A stretch of DNA of 34,890 nt from an uncultured Deferribacteraceae bacterium (GCA_947039395.1 CAMQYS010000020.1:1-34890), one strand, 5' to 3'. Counted from the stretch's first letter, positions 8,876 to 18,134 are shown. Notes: a model not told the origin generated them from the sequence alone. Program-made: numbers and translations.

Positions 8876-9634
8876 TTAATAGTAACTCTTAACAAGTGCA
8901 GTTATAAGTAACGCCCAGCCATCAACTAATACAAATAATAGTATCTTAAACGGAACAGATATCATAACTGGAGGAAGCATCATCATACCCATCGCTAATA
9001 GAACCGATGAAATAACAAAATCTAATATTAAAAATGGTAAAAATAGTAAAAACCCTATCTGAAAAGCAACCTGAACTTCACTCATTACAAATGCACCTAA
9101 AACTACTAAATCTGGTATATCATCAACCGTACGTGGACGTTCTGACTTTGATAACTCTAAAAATAAAATTAAATCTTGTCTTCTTGTATTAGATATAAGA
9201 AATTTACGGACTGGTACTTTTGCACTCGCAAGTGCTTCTCTAAAAGTTATCTCCTCATTCATATATGGAGCTATCGCTGTACTGTTTACCTGAGCCAAAA
9301 CTGGTGTCATAATATAAAATGTTAGAAGTAATGCCATTCCTGCCATTATCTGATTAGGAGGCATCTGTGCCGTACCCATCGCTGTTCTAAGAAAATGAAA
9401 TACTATTATTATACGCGTAAAACATGTCATCAAGATAACTATAGATGGAGCTACTGCTAAAATTGTAAATATAAATATTATCTGTAATGATAACGCTACA
9501 TCACGTGGAGACTCCGCCTCACCTAAACCAAAATTGACCGAAGGAAAGGGAATCGTTTCTTGAGCATAAGATAAGCTCGAAAATAAAATAAGAAACAATG
9601 AGGATAGTAGAGAAACACAAATCTTATACTTCAT
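8876..9634 (-). CDS. fliP: flagellar export gate protein FliP
   Basis: FliP forms the pentameric core of the flagellar protein-export channel in the inner membrane. The 252-residue product has the usual cleaved signal peptide (to about SYA24), then four membrane segments with family signatures: PSIVILMTCFTRIIIVFHFLR near residues 63-83, the TAMGTAQMPPNQIMAG loop, and FLPFLILDFVISSVLLAMGMMMLPP toward the C-terminus (each longer than quoted motifs). Length and content are normal. It overlaps the end of fliO by four bases, showing translational coupling. It is the last gene of the motA-to-fliP block before the repeat-filled gap and the DUF305 insertion. Confidence 0.97.
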   Translation of the reverse strand: MKYKICVSLLSSLFLILFSSLSYAQETIPFPSVNFGLGEAESPRDVALSLQIIFIFTILAVAPSIVILMTCFTRIIIVFHFLRTAMGTAQMPPNQIMAGMALLLTFYIMTPVLAQVNSTAIAPYMNEEITFREALASAKVPVRKFLISNTRRQDLILFLELSKSERPRTVDDIPDLVVLGAFVMSEVQVAFQIGFLLFLPFLILDFVISSVLLAMGMMMLPPVMISVPFKILLFVLVDGWALLITALVKSYY

Positions 9635-10482
9635 CGCTTCTCTCTTAATGATTTTAACTTCTCTTCAACTATAGCATTACTTGTATTAATATCATCATCA
9701 ATGCTACTCTTCTTCTGAAAAAATGAGAAGTAACCTCCAAAATCTTGCTTCGATGTCATACCAACACGAATTTTAGTTGCCTCTTCATCATCAACAATTT
9801 TATCAATTAACGCCATATTATTATCTGTTACACCTATAACGTATATAATATCGCCTAACTCATAAAAATATAACGACTTTCTTAAATCAAGATCTACCTT
9901 ACCTAATAACCTACCTGTACCAGGAATATCTGTAAAAACCTGCTTCTTAAAATATCTGCGCATAAGCGAATAAGCAACAAGTATAATCGTTAAAACAATA
10001 CCTAATCCAAAAAGCATTCTAAAATATGAACCCGTTGTTGGAAGTGGATCAACTTTAGGTGGTACCGCTACTTGATTAATACCTATAGCTTCATCTAAAC
10101 CGATAGGCAAATGCCCATCCATATACGCTCCCGTTAAAGGAATTGATATAGTTATCTGCTTATCTGCTGATGTTAATAATGGTTTAATATAATCTGATGT
10201 ATATGTTACAATAAATTTTTTACGATCGTCAGTAACTGATATGTATGCTGACTCTAATGGAAGATCAAAAAAATCTTGTCTCTCAAATTCAAGTTTTTCT
10301 GCCGTTTCAAAACTTAATAAAAATGAATTTTTAGACTCTAATAAATCTAAGTTTGAGTATCCTCTATTAAATAAAATATTGAATACTATTTTATCCTGTA
10401 TAATCTCATACTTAATTTCAGCAGCAAAAGACATACTAACTGATATAAAAATAAACAGAAAAGTTGATAAGGATTTAGCCAT
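9631..10482 (-). CDS. fliO: flagellar biosynthesis protein FliO (FliO/FliZ family), with periplasmic N-terminal domain
   Basis: FliO is a scaffold that helps assemble the FliP-FliR core. The 283-residue product has a signal peptide (about 1-20), a periplasmic beta-rich region resembling an AMIN-type domain (about 22-120: it has the pattern VFNILFNRGY...FLLSFETAEKL), one membrane helix (about 155-175, FGLGIVLTIILVAYSLMRRY) and a cytoplasmic FliO domain (VDLDLRKSLYFYELGDIIYVIGVTDNN-like; the pattern R-K-S-L-Y...IGV is visible). E. coli FliO is about 120 residues, so this is the long form common in deltaproteobacteria. Start codon ATG lies inside the end of fliN with AAGGA upstream; position between fliN and fliP supports the assignment. 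Confidence 0.88.
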   Translation of the reverse strand: MAKSLSTFLFIFISVSMSFAAEIKYEIIQDKIVFNILFNRGYSNLDLLESKNSFLLSFETAEKLEFERQDFFDLPLESAYISVTDDRKKFIVTYTSDYIKPLLTSADKQITISIPLTGAYMDGHLPIGLDEAIGINQVAVPPKVDPLPTTGSYFRMLFGLGIVLTIILVAYSLMRRYFKKQVFTDIPGTGRLLGKVDLDLRKSLYFYELGDIIYVIGVTDNNMALIDKIVDDEEATKIRVGMTSKQDFGGYFSFFQKKSSIDDDINTSNAIVEEKLKSLREKR

Positions 10483-10759
10483 ACAGTCCTTCTTTAAACT
10501 TTTCTATCAACATCTCTTTAGATAAAATCTCTGTTATACGAATAGCAAGACGTTCATCTAAAACCATAATCTCGCCGTAGGCTAATGGCTTTAAATTAAC
10601 AAGAAAATCAACAGACTCTCCAGAAGTTTTTGCAAGACGAATTATTGTACCTGCTTCATATCTTAACATCTCTCCTACAGAAACTTTCTTTCTACCAAGT
10701 TCAATTGATATATCAAAAAGTACCTCTCCAAAAACTTCCTTTATCTCATCTCTTGTCAT
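10475..10759 (-). CDS. fliN: flagellar motor switch protein FliN
   Basis: FliN forms the lower C-ring of the switch complex and receives CheY-P signals with FliM. This product is 94 residues and consists almost wholly of the SpoA/FliN domain, with the family patterns ISIELGRKKVSVGEMLRYEAGTII (in part), VDFLVNLKPLAYGEIMVLDE and IRITEIL. The ATG at 10759 is preferred because GAGG lies seven bases upstream; a TTG two codons earlier is too close to it. It overlaps fliO by eight bases. fliM, which usually sits between fliL and fliN, is absent here. Confidence 0.94.
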   Translation of the reverse strand: MTRDEIKEVFGEVLFDISIELGRKKVSVGEMLRYEAGTIIRLAKTSGESVDFLVNLKPLAYGEIMVLDERLAIRITEILSKEMLIEKFKEGLYG

Positions 10760-10810
10760 AAGCAAACCTCAAATACTTCTTTTAAATTATATATCACAAA
10801 ACCAATAGAA

Positions 10811-11347
10811 CTACTGAACAACAAACTCTGTTATGTAAACATCATTTAATCTACCAGAAGTTAAAATAGAATTAATTCTTCTAACAAGTTCTTGTTTTAA
10901 AAAAACCTTGCCTTGAGATGTTGATATCTCCTCATATGTTTTTGCAGATAGTGTAGAGATTACAATATCTCTTATCATAGGAATACGTTGCTCTATCTCT
11001 CCTTGTAGGTCAGAATTATCTTCTGGAACATCAACAGCTAAGGCAAGTTTAAGATACCTGTTACCCGCTGGATCCATTAAATTTACTACAAATGATTCAA
11101 GACTAATCGTTACACCAGCCTCTGTAGGAGTATTTCTTCTATTGACAACAATTTCCTCACCAGTATCAGCTGCATCAACATTTATATCAATACCATCTTG
11201 CACACTCATATTTTTAGGAGATAATACAAACTTAAAAACAATAAAGCCTGCTACACCTAATATCACAAGAACAAGTATAAGCAAGATTACTAACATCTTT
11301 TTTGATCCCTGCTTTTTTTCTGATTCTGTCCCTTCTGTTTTCGCCAT
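10811..11347 (-). CDS. fliL: flagellar basal body-associated protein FliL
   Basis: FliL is a single-pass inner-membrane protein that surrounds or supports the stator units of the motor. The 178-residue product has a short lysine-rich cytoplasmic tail, one membrane helix (about 18-42, MLVILLILVLVILGVAGFIV) and a periplasmic stomatin/SPFH-like FliL domain, with SLESFVVNLMDPAGNRYLKL-type and IRDIVISTLSAKTYEEI-type signatures and the usual ending INxIL...V.DVYITEFVVQ. It lies between motB and fliN, as in many flagellar operons. The start ATG is preceded by GAGG. Confidence 0.95.
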   Translation of the reverse strand: MAKTEGTESEKKQGSKKMLVILLILVLVILGVAGFIVFKFVLSPKNMSVQDGIDINVDAADTGEEIVVNRRNTPTEAGVTISLESFVVNLMDPAGNRYLKLALAVDVPEDNSDLQGEIEQRIPMIRDIVISTLSAKTYEEISTSQGKVFLKQELVRRINSILTSGRLNDVYITEFVVQ

Positions 11348-11395
11348 TAATATACCTCATATATATGATTTTAAGTTAAATATAAATTCTACTTG

Positions 11396-12115
11396 TTACT
11401 CAAAAATGTTTTCACCAGCTGTTGATAGTTCTGGTGAAATTAAATTAATTTCAACCCTTCTATTTCTTGCTCTATTCTCACTTGTTATATTTGGAACGAG
11501 TGGATGATACTCTCCATATCCTGATGATGATAATCGTCTAGGATCAAAACCTTCCTCTGAAAAATAACGTACAACCGATACCGCTCTATCTGATGCTAAT
11601 TCCCAGTTAAAGAAACTATCTCTACCAACAGGAGTATCATCTGTATGTCCTTCAATATTAAGACTATATGGCGTTTCTTCAACTATCATTATAATCTTAT
11701 CAAGTATAGGTTTAGCTGACTCTAATAAACGAGCAGAATTTGTCGTAAAAAATACCGCATCCATAATACGAATTGAAATACCTTTATCTGTTTTTATAAT
11801 AGATATCATCTTCTCTAAGTTTTGCGATCTAACAGTATCTTCAAGAACCTCTTGAACGCGTTTTACTGAATCCTCAACTGCTTCTTTTGTGGCGATACGT
11901 GTAACTGTATTTATCTCTGCTAAATTAATCGGAGTTTGAAACTCAAGGATACCAACTCCACCTGCCATTACACCTAAAAATTGATATATCTTAACTTTAT
12001 CAAAATTAGCCATAGAAAGAAGCAGAACGAAAAACGTTAATAGTAACGTTACTAGATCTGAAAACGTTGTCATCCATTTTGGAGCCCCTTTAGGACATTT
12101 ACATTTTTTAGCCAT
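11396..12115 (-). CDS. motB: flagellar stator protein MotB
   Basis: MotB couples ion flow to torque and anchors the stator to peptidoglycan. The 239-residue product starts with the charged CKCPKGAPKWMTTFSD motif typical of deltaproteobacterial MotB, followed by the single membrane helix. Asp20 is the expected ion-carrying residue. From about 115 to 230 there is an OmpA-type peptidoglycan-binding domain, with FFTTNSARLLESAKPIL, NIEGHTDDTPVG and NRARNRRVEI. It follows motA by 37 bases and precedes fliL by 48, so the three form one transcription block. The ion used (H+ or Na+) cannot be decided with certainty from sequence alone. Confidence 0.97.
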   Translation of the reverse strand: MAKKCKCPKGAPKWMTTFSDLVTLLLTFFVLLLSMANFDKVKIYQFLGVMAGGVGILEFQTPINLAEINTVTRIATKEAVEDSVKRVQEVLEDTVRSQNLEKMISIIKTDKGISIRIMDAVFFTTNSARLLESAKPILDKIIMIVEETPYSLNIEGHTDDTPVGRDSFFNWELASDRAVSVVRYFSEEGFDPRRLSSSGYGEYHPLVPNITSENRARNRRVEINLISPELSTAGENIFE

Positions 12116-12152
12116 TGAAAACTGATCCCTTCTTATTTAGATATTAAATCAA

Positions 12153-12917
12153 TTAATCAAACTGCGATTTTCTAAGTGTTGGTTCAATAAAAACATTTAA
12201 TTTTTGCTCAACTATTCTAGGATTATCCCCTGCCTGAATAGCCATTATGCCCGCAAGCATAATTGTTTTCAATTGTTGTTCTTCTAATGATCTTGCTGCC
12301 AACTTAACTAATAATGGTTTAGCTATCATATTTGCTAGCACTGATCCATACATTGTTGTAATTAAGGCTACTGACATCGCTGGACCAACTGCTGTTGGAT
12401 CACTTAAGTTTAAAAGCATCGCAACTAACCCTATTAGAGTTCCAATCATACCCATCGCTGGACCCATATCTTCTAAAAATGATAGTAAACCAGCATTTTG
12501 CTCATGACGGTCTGCTATAGACTCTAACTCTTTCTCTAATATAACACGTATAACATCTGGCTCTGTACCATCAACTGCTAGACGAATACCTTTCTTTAGA
12601 AAGTCATCATCCATATTTTCCTCTTCTGATTCAAGGGAGAGAATACCATCTCTACGTGCTTTAATAGCAAAATCAACTAACTGTTCTATCAACGTTTGTG
12701 ATGAAAAAGAACCTGATATAAATGCTCGTGTTATTGCTTTTACACCTGAAATCAGCTTATTGATCGGCATACCAGCCATGATAATACCAGTTGTACCACC
12801 AACAGTAATTAGAAACGATGGAAAATCCATATATGGAGCAATACCTGCTCCTGTTACCATAGAACCGATAACCATACCAAATGCGATAAGCAAACCAATA
12901 ATAGTTCCAATATCCAT
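12153..12917 (-). CDS. motA: flagellar stator protein MotA (PomA-like)
   Basis: MotA is the ion-channel and torque-generating stator subunit, forming a pentamer around MotB. The 254-residue product has four membrane segments: DIGTIIGLLIAFGMVIGSM at the start, the second around residues 30-50 (FLITVGGTTGIIMAG), and the closing pair around 145-210 with LEDMGPAMGMIGTLIGLVAM and ALITTMYGSVLANMIAKPL, including the conserved prolines. A cytoplasmic loop lies between. The size matches the short PomA/MotA class. ATG at 12917 is chosen because GAGAGA lies upstream; a TTG five codons earlier overlaps that site. It is the first gene after the gap that follows rho. Confidence 0.96.
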   Translation of the reverse strand: MDIGTIIGLLIAFGMVIGSMVTGAGIAPYMDFPSFLITVGGTTGIIMAGMPINKLISGVKAITRAFISGSFSSQTLIEQLVDFAIKARRDGILSLESEEENMDDDFLKKGIRLAVDGTEPDVIRVILEKELESIADRHEQNAGLLSFLEDMGPAMGMIGTLIGLVAMLLNLSDPTAVGPAMSVALITTMYGSVLANMIAKPLLVKLAARSLEEQQLKTIMLAGIMAIQAGDNPRIVEQKLNVFIEPTLRKSQFD

Positions 12918-13281
12918 TACAGTCTCTCTCAATAAGTTATCTTATTAAACTACATATTACTAAGAAAACTTTAATCTATATATTTTCAACAATCAAAACA
13001 AAACATCAACTAAACAATATCGCTTAACACTCAAGCCAATAATTAATAACGAACTAAAATAGCTGAAACAAATATTTTTATACGTAAAACAATATCGCTT
13101 AACACTTAACCTATTTGTTACAATTAACTAAGCTATTACAGTAAACAGCTTTACATATAAAACTATATCGACAAATATATCACAATTAATAAATTGTAAA
13201 ACTTCCAATACCTCTATGTCACCCAACTAGCAATACTTATAAAATATTAAACAAACAATATCCATGCACTAATAAAATAAA
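12918..13281. other. intergenic region between rho and motA with a 20-base direct repeat
   Basis: About 360 bases, presumably with the promoter of the motA-to-fliP block. An identical 20-mer (AAACAATATCGCTTAACACT) occurs at 13012-13031 and 13087-13106, 75 bases apart, the second 170 bases upstream of motA. This could be a pair of operator sites or a decayed duplication. I find no hairpin with a T-tract after rho and no sigma-54 site with correct spacing. Confidence 0.6.
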
Positions 13282-14565
13282 TTATTTACCCATATTATTG
13301 AGGAACTCTTGATTAGATTTAGTACCTTTCATCTTATCTAATATAAATTCCATCGAATCAACAGCATTCATATTTGATAAAAATCTACGCAATATCCATA
13401 TTTTATTCTGTTCTTCTTGAGTATGAAGCATCTCTTCTTTTCTTGTACCAGATTTATTGATATCAATAGCTGGAAAAGTTCTTCTCTCTACTAATCTTCT
13501 ATCAAGATGAAGCTCCATATTACCAGTACCTTTAAATTCCTCAAATATAACTTCATCCATTCTGCTTCCAGTATCAACAAGTGCTGATGCGATAATAGAT
13601 AGTGATCCACCCTCTTCAATATTTCTTGCAGCACCAAAAAATCTTTTCGGTTTATGTAGTGCATTAGAGTCAACACCACCTGATAATACTTTACCACTTG
13701 ATGGCTCAACTGAATTATATGCCCTTGCTAATCTCGTTATTGAATCTAAGATAATAACTACATCAAACGCTTTTTCTACTAAACGTTTTGATCTATGTAA
13801 AACCATTTCTGCAACTTGAACATGTCGATATGCTGGCTCATCAAACGTTGATGATATAACCTCTATACGAATATTCTCACCTTTAGCTTCACCTTCCTTA
13901 ATAAGTTTAGCAACTGTCTTTTTAAAGTCAGTTACCTCCTCAGGACGCTCATCTATAAGAAGTAAAATCATATATACTTCTGGGTGATTTTTTGCAATTG
14001 CTGATGCGATTGATTTCATAAGAATTGTTTTACCAGTTTTAGGTGGAGCTACAATTAACGCTCTTTGACCTTTACCGATAGGAGTTATTAAGTTGATACA
14101 TCGTGTATCATACTTAGTCGCCTCATACTCAAGGTTTAACCTCTCCTCTGGAAATAATGGAGTTAAGTTTTCAAAAAGATATCGCACACGACTATGCTCT
14201 TGAAAATTTACTTTCTCTGCTTTTAGTAGTGCAAAATATTTCTCTAACTCTCTTGGAGGACGTATCTCTCCTTCAACTGTGTCACCGTTTCTAAGACCCA
14301 ACTTCTTTATTTGTGCAGGAGAAACATAGATATCATCTGGACCTGGAAGATAGTTATAGTCTGGCGATCTAAGAAACCCAAATCCATCAGGAAGGATATC
14401 TAAAACCCCTTGCCCATATATTTGGGTATTGCGGATACTTGTTGCTTTTAAAATTTCAAACATCAACTCCTGACGCAAAAAACTTGCCGCATTTTCAATC
14501 TCTAACTCTTCTGCTATACGCAACAACTCCTCGATTGAGTGTTTTTTTAGTTCTGTCAAATTCAC
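13282..14565 (-). CDS. rho: transcription termination factor Rho
   Basis: Rho is the hexameric RNA-dependent ATPase that ends transcription at many genes. The product is 427 residues (E. coli 419). It has the N-terminal helical Rho_N region (about 1-45), the cold-shock-like RNA-binding fold (about 48-120, with [20 protein letters not shown]) and the RecA-type ATPase. Walker A is APPKTGKT at 173-180; further signatures are [28 protein letters not shown], the Q/R-loop region [20 protein letters not shown] and [11 protein letters not shown]. The GTG at 14565 is preferred over upstream codons because GGAGTAA lies just before it and the protein then begins as the family does (NLTELKK). Its location inside a flagellar cluster, behind a repeat-filled leader, is unusual. 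Confidence 0.97.
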   Translation of the reverse strand: MNLTELKKHSIEELLRIAEELEIENAASFLRQELMFEILKATSIRNTQIYGQGVLDILPDGFGFLRSPDYNYLPGPDDIYVSPAQIKKLGLRNGDTVEGEIRPPRELEKYFALLKAEKVNFQEHSRVRYLFENLTPLFPEERLNLEYEATKYDTRCINLITPIGKGQRALIVAPPKTGKTILMKSIASAIAKNHPEVYMILLLIDERPEEVTDFKKTVAKLIKEGEAKGENIRIEVISSTFDEPAYRHVQVAEMVLHRSKRLVEKAFDVVIILDSITRLARAYNSVEPSSGKVLSGGVDSNALHKPKRFFGAARNIEEGGSLSIIASALVDTGSRMDEVIFEEFKGTGNMELHLDRRLVERRTFPAIDINKSGTRKEEMLHTQEEQNKIWILRRFLSNMNAVDSMEFILDKMKGTKSNQEFLNNMGK

Positions 14566-14895
14566 AAAATTACTCCATAGATTTTTATGATCTTTCAAAA
14601 GCATTGATAACTTTTTAAAACAATACATAATAACTAAATTATTTAACTAACAAATAATGATCACTTATTGATAATAAACTTTTGAGATTCTTTTTTGGAA
14701 ATAACCACTATCATTACATAGTAGAAAATATCGATATGTATGTCAAGTGTTAACTTACAAAACAGTACTCAACTTCTTCTCATCAATAATCTGTCTACTA
14801 TTAAACGCTAAAATAGTGTTTAATTATCCCTCATCAATAACTTGTCAACGACTAACCTCTACGATAGTTATCAACTTATTCTCACCCATAATTTG
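14566..14895 (-). other. region between ligA and rho, largely tandem repeat
   Basis: 330 bases containing the diverged 51-bp repeats described at 14743-14946 and an AT-rich leader of about 180 bases before rho. On the minus strand TTGACA near 14745-14740 could be a promoter element for rho, but no good -10 at the right distance stands out. Rho genes are often autoregulated through their leader; nothing specific for that is visible. Confidence 0.45.
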
Positions 14896-14946
14896 TCAAC
14901 TATTAACTGTTAAAATAGTATTTAACTCTCTCTCATCAATAACAGT
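14743..14946 (-). repeat. four diverged 51-bp tandem copies of the ligA 3' end
   Basis: The period of 51 bases is read from the motif TCATCAATA or its variants on the plus strand at 14780, 14831, 14882 and 14933. The rightmost copy is the last 16 codons plus stop of ligA; the other three follow the stop codon. Read in the ligA frame beyond the stop, the next copy keeps the pattern (QIMGENKLITIVEVSR, stop) against the ligA end (VIDERELNTILTVNS, stop). The unit is 17 codons, so the frame is preserved across copies. Confidence 0.82.
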
Positions 14947-16893
14947 TATACCTAACTCTAAGGCCTTCTTAAGTTTGCTACCAGCGTCACTTCCTGCTAA
15001 AAGATAGTCTGTGTTTTTACTTATAGAAGATGATACTCTAGCTCCGTATGATTCAATCAGATCCTTGTAGTACTGCCTTTCATGAGAAAGTTTGCCTGTT
15101 ATTACAAATGATTTATCTAATGCTGTCTTGTTTAAAAGATCAGTTTCTTTCTCAAACTTTAAACCGCTTGATCTTAATCGATCTACGACTTTTCTATTAA
15201 CGTCATCTTTAAAAAAATTGACTAATGTTGTTGCCGATCCACTACCTATGCCATGTATAGTAGATATATCCTCTTCCTTCGCATTCATTATGGTATCTAT
15301 ATCTGCAAACTGTTTTACTATCAATTTAGTAGCTGTTCTCCCAACATGTTTTATACCTATTGAGTATAACACTCTATGAAACGGTTGAGCTTTAGATTGT
15401 TCTATAGCCTCTAGAAGATTATCAACTGATTGTGCTTTCCATCCCTCTAATTTCAGAATTTCATCTCTATCTAGATGATAAATATCTGATATATCTTTTA
15501 GCAAATTATGTTCACTAAACTGCTCTACAACTTTCACACCGAAACCTCTTATATCCATCGCATCTCTTGATGCAAAGTGGAGAAGTCCACCTTTAACAAT
15601 CGCAGGGCAATCTCTATTTATGCAAAAATCTTTTACATCATTGATATCACTTCTTAAGGCATTACCACATACTGGACAGACCGTTGGAATCTCTATATCT
15701 CTACCATCTATATTTTCAATATCTCTATCTACTGATATAATTTTAGGGATAACCTCTCCACCCTTCTCTATGATAACAGTATCACCTAACTTTATCTCTA
15801 ATCTTTTAATTTCATCATTGTTATGTAATGTTGCTCGTCCGATTACCGATCCAGATAGTTGAACAGGCTCAAGCTCTGCAACTGGAGTTATAGCTCCTGT
15901 TCTTCCTACTTGATATGTTACAGATAAAAGTTTTGTTCTAGCTGATTCTGATTTATATTTATAACTTATTGCAAATCTAGGATATTTTGATGTGTGTCCT
16001 AACTCTTCTCTGATTGAGTAATCATTAACTTTCAACACAGCACCATCAAGCTCGTAATTTAGTTTATCTCTAATCTTTTCAATTTTAAATATAGAGTCCA
16101 TTATATCATCTGTTTCACTAAATTTAAAAATATTATCGTTCACAGGAAAACCTAACTTAGATAGATATAATATATCATCGTAATGGTTATTAAACTTTCT
16201 GCCTAAATCAAGTGAGTAGAGAAATAATTTTATTCCCCTTGCTAAAACCTTAGAACTATCTAACAGTTTTAAACTGCCTGCTGCTACATTTCTTGGATTA
16301 GCGAAAAGAGTTTCACCCTCTGCCTCTCTATCTATATTTAGCTTATTAAAGGTAGAGATCGGCATATACGCCTCTCCTCTAATTATAAGCTCTCTCTTAT
16401 CTTCAATCGTTTCAGGCAATACGCCTAAACATTTTATATTCTCAAAAATATCCTCACCTACAACACCATCGCCACGTGTTACAGCTTCAACTAAAACGCC
16501 ACCACTATATTTAATAGACACAGCAGCACCATCAATTTTAGGCTCTATAACAAACTCAATATGTTTAACATCAACATCAACAACTTTTTTTACCTTATCA
16601 ATAAAGTCTATAATGTCATCACGTGAATAAGAGTTCTCTAATGAGTACATACGTACTTGATGTTTAATCTTTTTATCCAACACAACAGAAGAGTTATCAA
16701 TATCACCTACAAGTTTAGTAGGAGATCTCTCACTAACTATATCAGGATTATCTTTCTCAAGATTCACCAACTCTTTATATAGTAGATCATAATCATAATC
16801 GGATATAACAGAAATATTATTTATATAATACTCCTGATTATATTTTTTAATCAAAGAAACTAACTCATTATATCTTGCTAAAATATTATCCAT
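14896..16893 (-). CDS. ligA: NAD-dependent DNA ligase LigA
   Basis: LigA seals nicks in DNA during replication and repair using NAD+. The 665-residue product matches the usual length. Domain Ia (about 1-70) has the YY...D.DYD.L pattern. The adenylation motif KIDG places the catalytic lysine at Lys119. The OB fold follows (VQLSGSVIGRATLHN, GDTVIIEKGGEVIPKI), then a four-cysteine zinc finger (CPVCGNALRS...CINRDCPAI), helix-hairpin-helix repeats and a C-terminal BRCT domain (about 590-665: SFVITGKL, GARVSSSISKNTDYLLAGSDAGSKLKKA-like). The ATG is preceded by AAGGTAGAT. Its last 16 codons form one unit of a tandem repeat that continues past the stop. It lies 29 bases after the U32 gene and is probably cotranscribed with it. 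Confidence 0.97.
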   Translation of the reverse strand: MDNILARYNELVSLIKKYNQEYYINNISVISDYDYDLLYKELVNLEKDNPDIVSERSPTKLVGDIDNSSVVLDKKIKHQVRMYSLENSYSRDDIIDFIDKVKKVVDVDVKHIEFVIEPKIDGAAVSIKYSGGVLVEAVTRGDGVVGEDIFENIKCLGVLPETIEDKRELIIRGEAYMPISTFNKLNIDREAEGETLFANPRNVAAGSLKLLDSSKVLARGIKLFLYSLDLGRKFNNHYDDILYLSKLGFPVNDNIFKFSETDDIMDSIFKIEKIRDKLNYELDGAVLKVNDYSIREELGHTSKYPRFAISYKYKSESARTKLLSVTYQVGRTGAITPVAELEPVQLSGSVIGRATLHNNDEIKRLEIKLGDTVIIEKGGEVIPKIISVDRDIENIDGRDIEIPTVCPVCGNALRSDINDVKDFCINRDCPAIVKGGLLHFASRDAMDIRGFGVKVVEQFSEHNLLKDISDIYHLDRDEILKLEGWKAQSVDNLLEAIEQSKAQPFHRVLYSIGIKHVGRTATKLIVKQFADIDTIMNAKEEDISTIHGIGSGSATTLVNFFKDDVNRKVVDRLRSSGLKFEKETDLLNKTALDKSFVITGKLSHERQYYKDLIESYGARVSSSISKNTDYLLAGSDAGSKLKKALELGITVIDERELNTILTVNS

Positions 16894-16922
16894 TATCTAC
16901 CTTTTTACAATTAAAAACTTTA

Positions 16923-18134
16923 TTATTCTGATAACTCTTTAAACTTAAGTAAAAGAGAACCATCTTCAATTTTTTTATCTGTTTTAATTTTATATCTATA
17001 ATTAGGACGGGTATTATCCTCTAAATTACCATCGACATTAACAAGCGCATCTATCTTTATTTTAGACTCTTTTAACTCTGGAGAGAAAATATCAATACTA
17101 TCTCCAACTGAAAACTTCGCTCTTGCAAGTATAGTTATCTCATCGTCTGTCGAACTCTCAACAGTAGCTAAAAATGATGCCGAATTATTTAATAGTGCAT
17201 TATCCTCATTGATAGCTTCATCATCTGCCTTGCCATCGTAGAAACCTGTAATATATCCTCTGTTAGATATTGCAGCTAATAAATCTATCCAACGCTTCTC
17301 TGCAACATAATCTAATCCCATCTCTTTAGCTCTATCTATCGCTGCTCTATAAACAGATGTAACTATTGATAGATACATCATTGATTTCATTCTACCTTCA
17401 ACCTTAGCTGATGCAATTCCCATATCGTATAATTCACCTATCTTCTCTATCATAGATAGGTCTTTTGAGTTATATAAATATGTACCCCTTTCATCTTCCT
17501 CTATCTCAAAAATACGATCTCTTCTTGTGTTTTCAACAAGATGATAATTCCATCTACAAGGCTGAGTACACTCACCATGATTTGCATCTTTACCGTTCAT
17601 ATATGAAGATATAAGACATCTACCAGACATAGATATACATATTGCACCATGCACAAAAACTTCTACCTCACATTTAGCCTTCTTGCAAATATTAATTAAA
17701 TCTTCTTTAAATATCTCTCTTGCCATAATAACTCTATCAGCACCTTGTGCTGCCCAAAAATTCACAGCTGATACATTTGTTGTATTAGCTTGAGTACTAA
17801 TTGATAAAGGTGTTTTTAAATTACTCTCTTTCGCTATATGAAATATACCAGGATCAGATATAATCAATCCATCAGGATTTAATTTATCCACATCTTTAAG
17901 ATATTTTTCTATTCCTTCAAGCTCTTCTGTTGTAGGAAATATATTTACCGTAACATACCCTTTCTTACCCTCTGAATGTAGATACTTTAATGCTTGCTCC
18001 ATTTCATCCATAGAAAAATTGCCAGCTGATGCTCTAAGTCCGTACTGTTTACCTGAAAAATAAACAGCGTCTGCTCCAAACTTTATCGCTGCCAACATCT
18101 TATAATAATTACCCGCAGGTGCTAATAGTTCCAT
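16923..18134 (-). CDS. U32 peptidase-family protein (TrhP/RlhA-like RNA hydroxylation)
   Basis: A 403-residue member of peptidase family U32. It opens with MELLAPAGN, has the family signature EVFVHGAICISMSGRC and a second cysteine cluster (GECTQPCRW), giving four cysteines probably involved in iron-sulfur cluster binding. The later part (about 320-400) is the small C-terminal beta domain. Characterised relatives such as TrhP (YegQ) and RlhA (YhbU-like group) take part in prephenate-dependent hydroxylation of tRNA U34 or 23S rRNA rather than proteolysis. Length and the compact C-terminus fit TrhP best, but the exact substrate is inference. The gene lies between the O-methyltransferase gene and ligA. 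In several bacteria TrmR-like O-methyltransferases act on the same hydroxylated uridine, which makes the neighbourhood meaningful. Confidence 0.87.
   Translation of the reverse strand: MELLAPAGNYYKMLAAIKFGADAVYFSGKQYGLRASAGNFSMDEMEQALKYLHSEGKKGYVTVNIFPTTEELEGIEKYLKDVDKLNPDGLIISDPGIFHIAKESNLKTPLSISTQANTTNVSAVNFWAAQGADRVIMAREIFKEDLINICKKAKCEVEVFVHGAICISMSGRCLISSYMNGKDANHGECTQPCRWNYHLVENTRRDRIFEIEEDERGTYLYNSKDLSMIEKIGELYDMGIASAKVEGRMKSMMYLSIVTSVYRAAIDRAKEMGLDYVAEKRWIDLLAAISNRGYITGFYDGKADDEAINEDNALLNNSASFLATVESSTDDEITILARAKFSVGDSIDIFSPELKESKIKIDALVNVDGNLEDNTRPNYRYKIKTDKKIEDGSLLLKFKELSE

Noticed and set aside
12918-13281. Sigma-54 promoter of motA
   Set aside because: GC...CC pairs are present on the plus strand near 13021-13037 and 13097-13112, but the spacing is 12 or 11 instead of 10 bases.
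14747-15007. Plus-strand open frame of 86 codons over the ligA end
   Set aside because: It is the antisense of ligA and its tandem repeats; the apparent protein repeats come from the 51-bp unit and there is no ribosome site.
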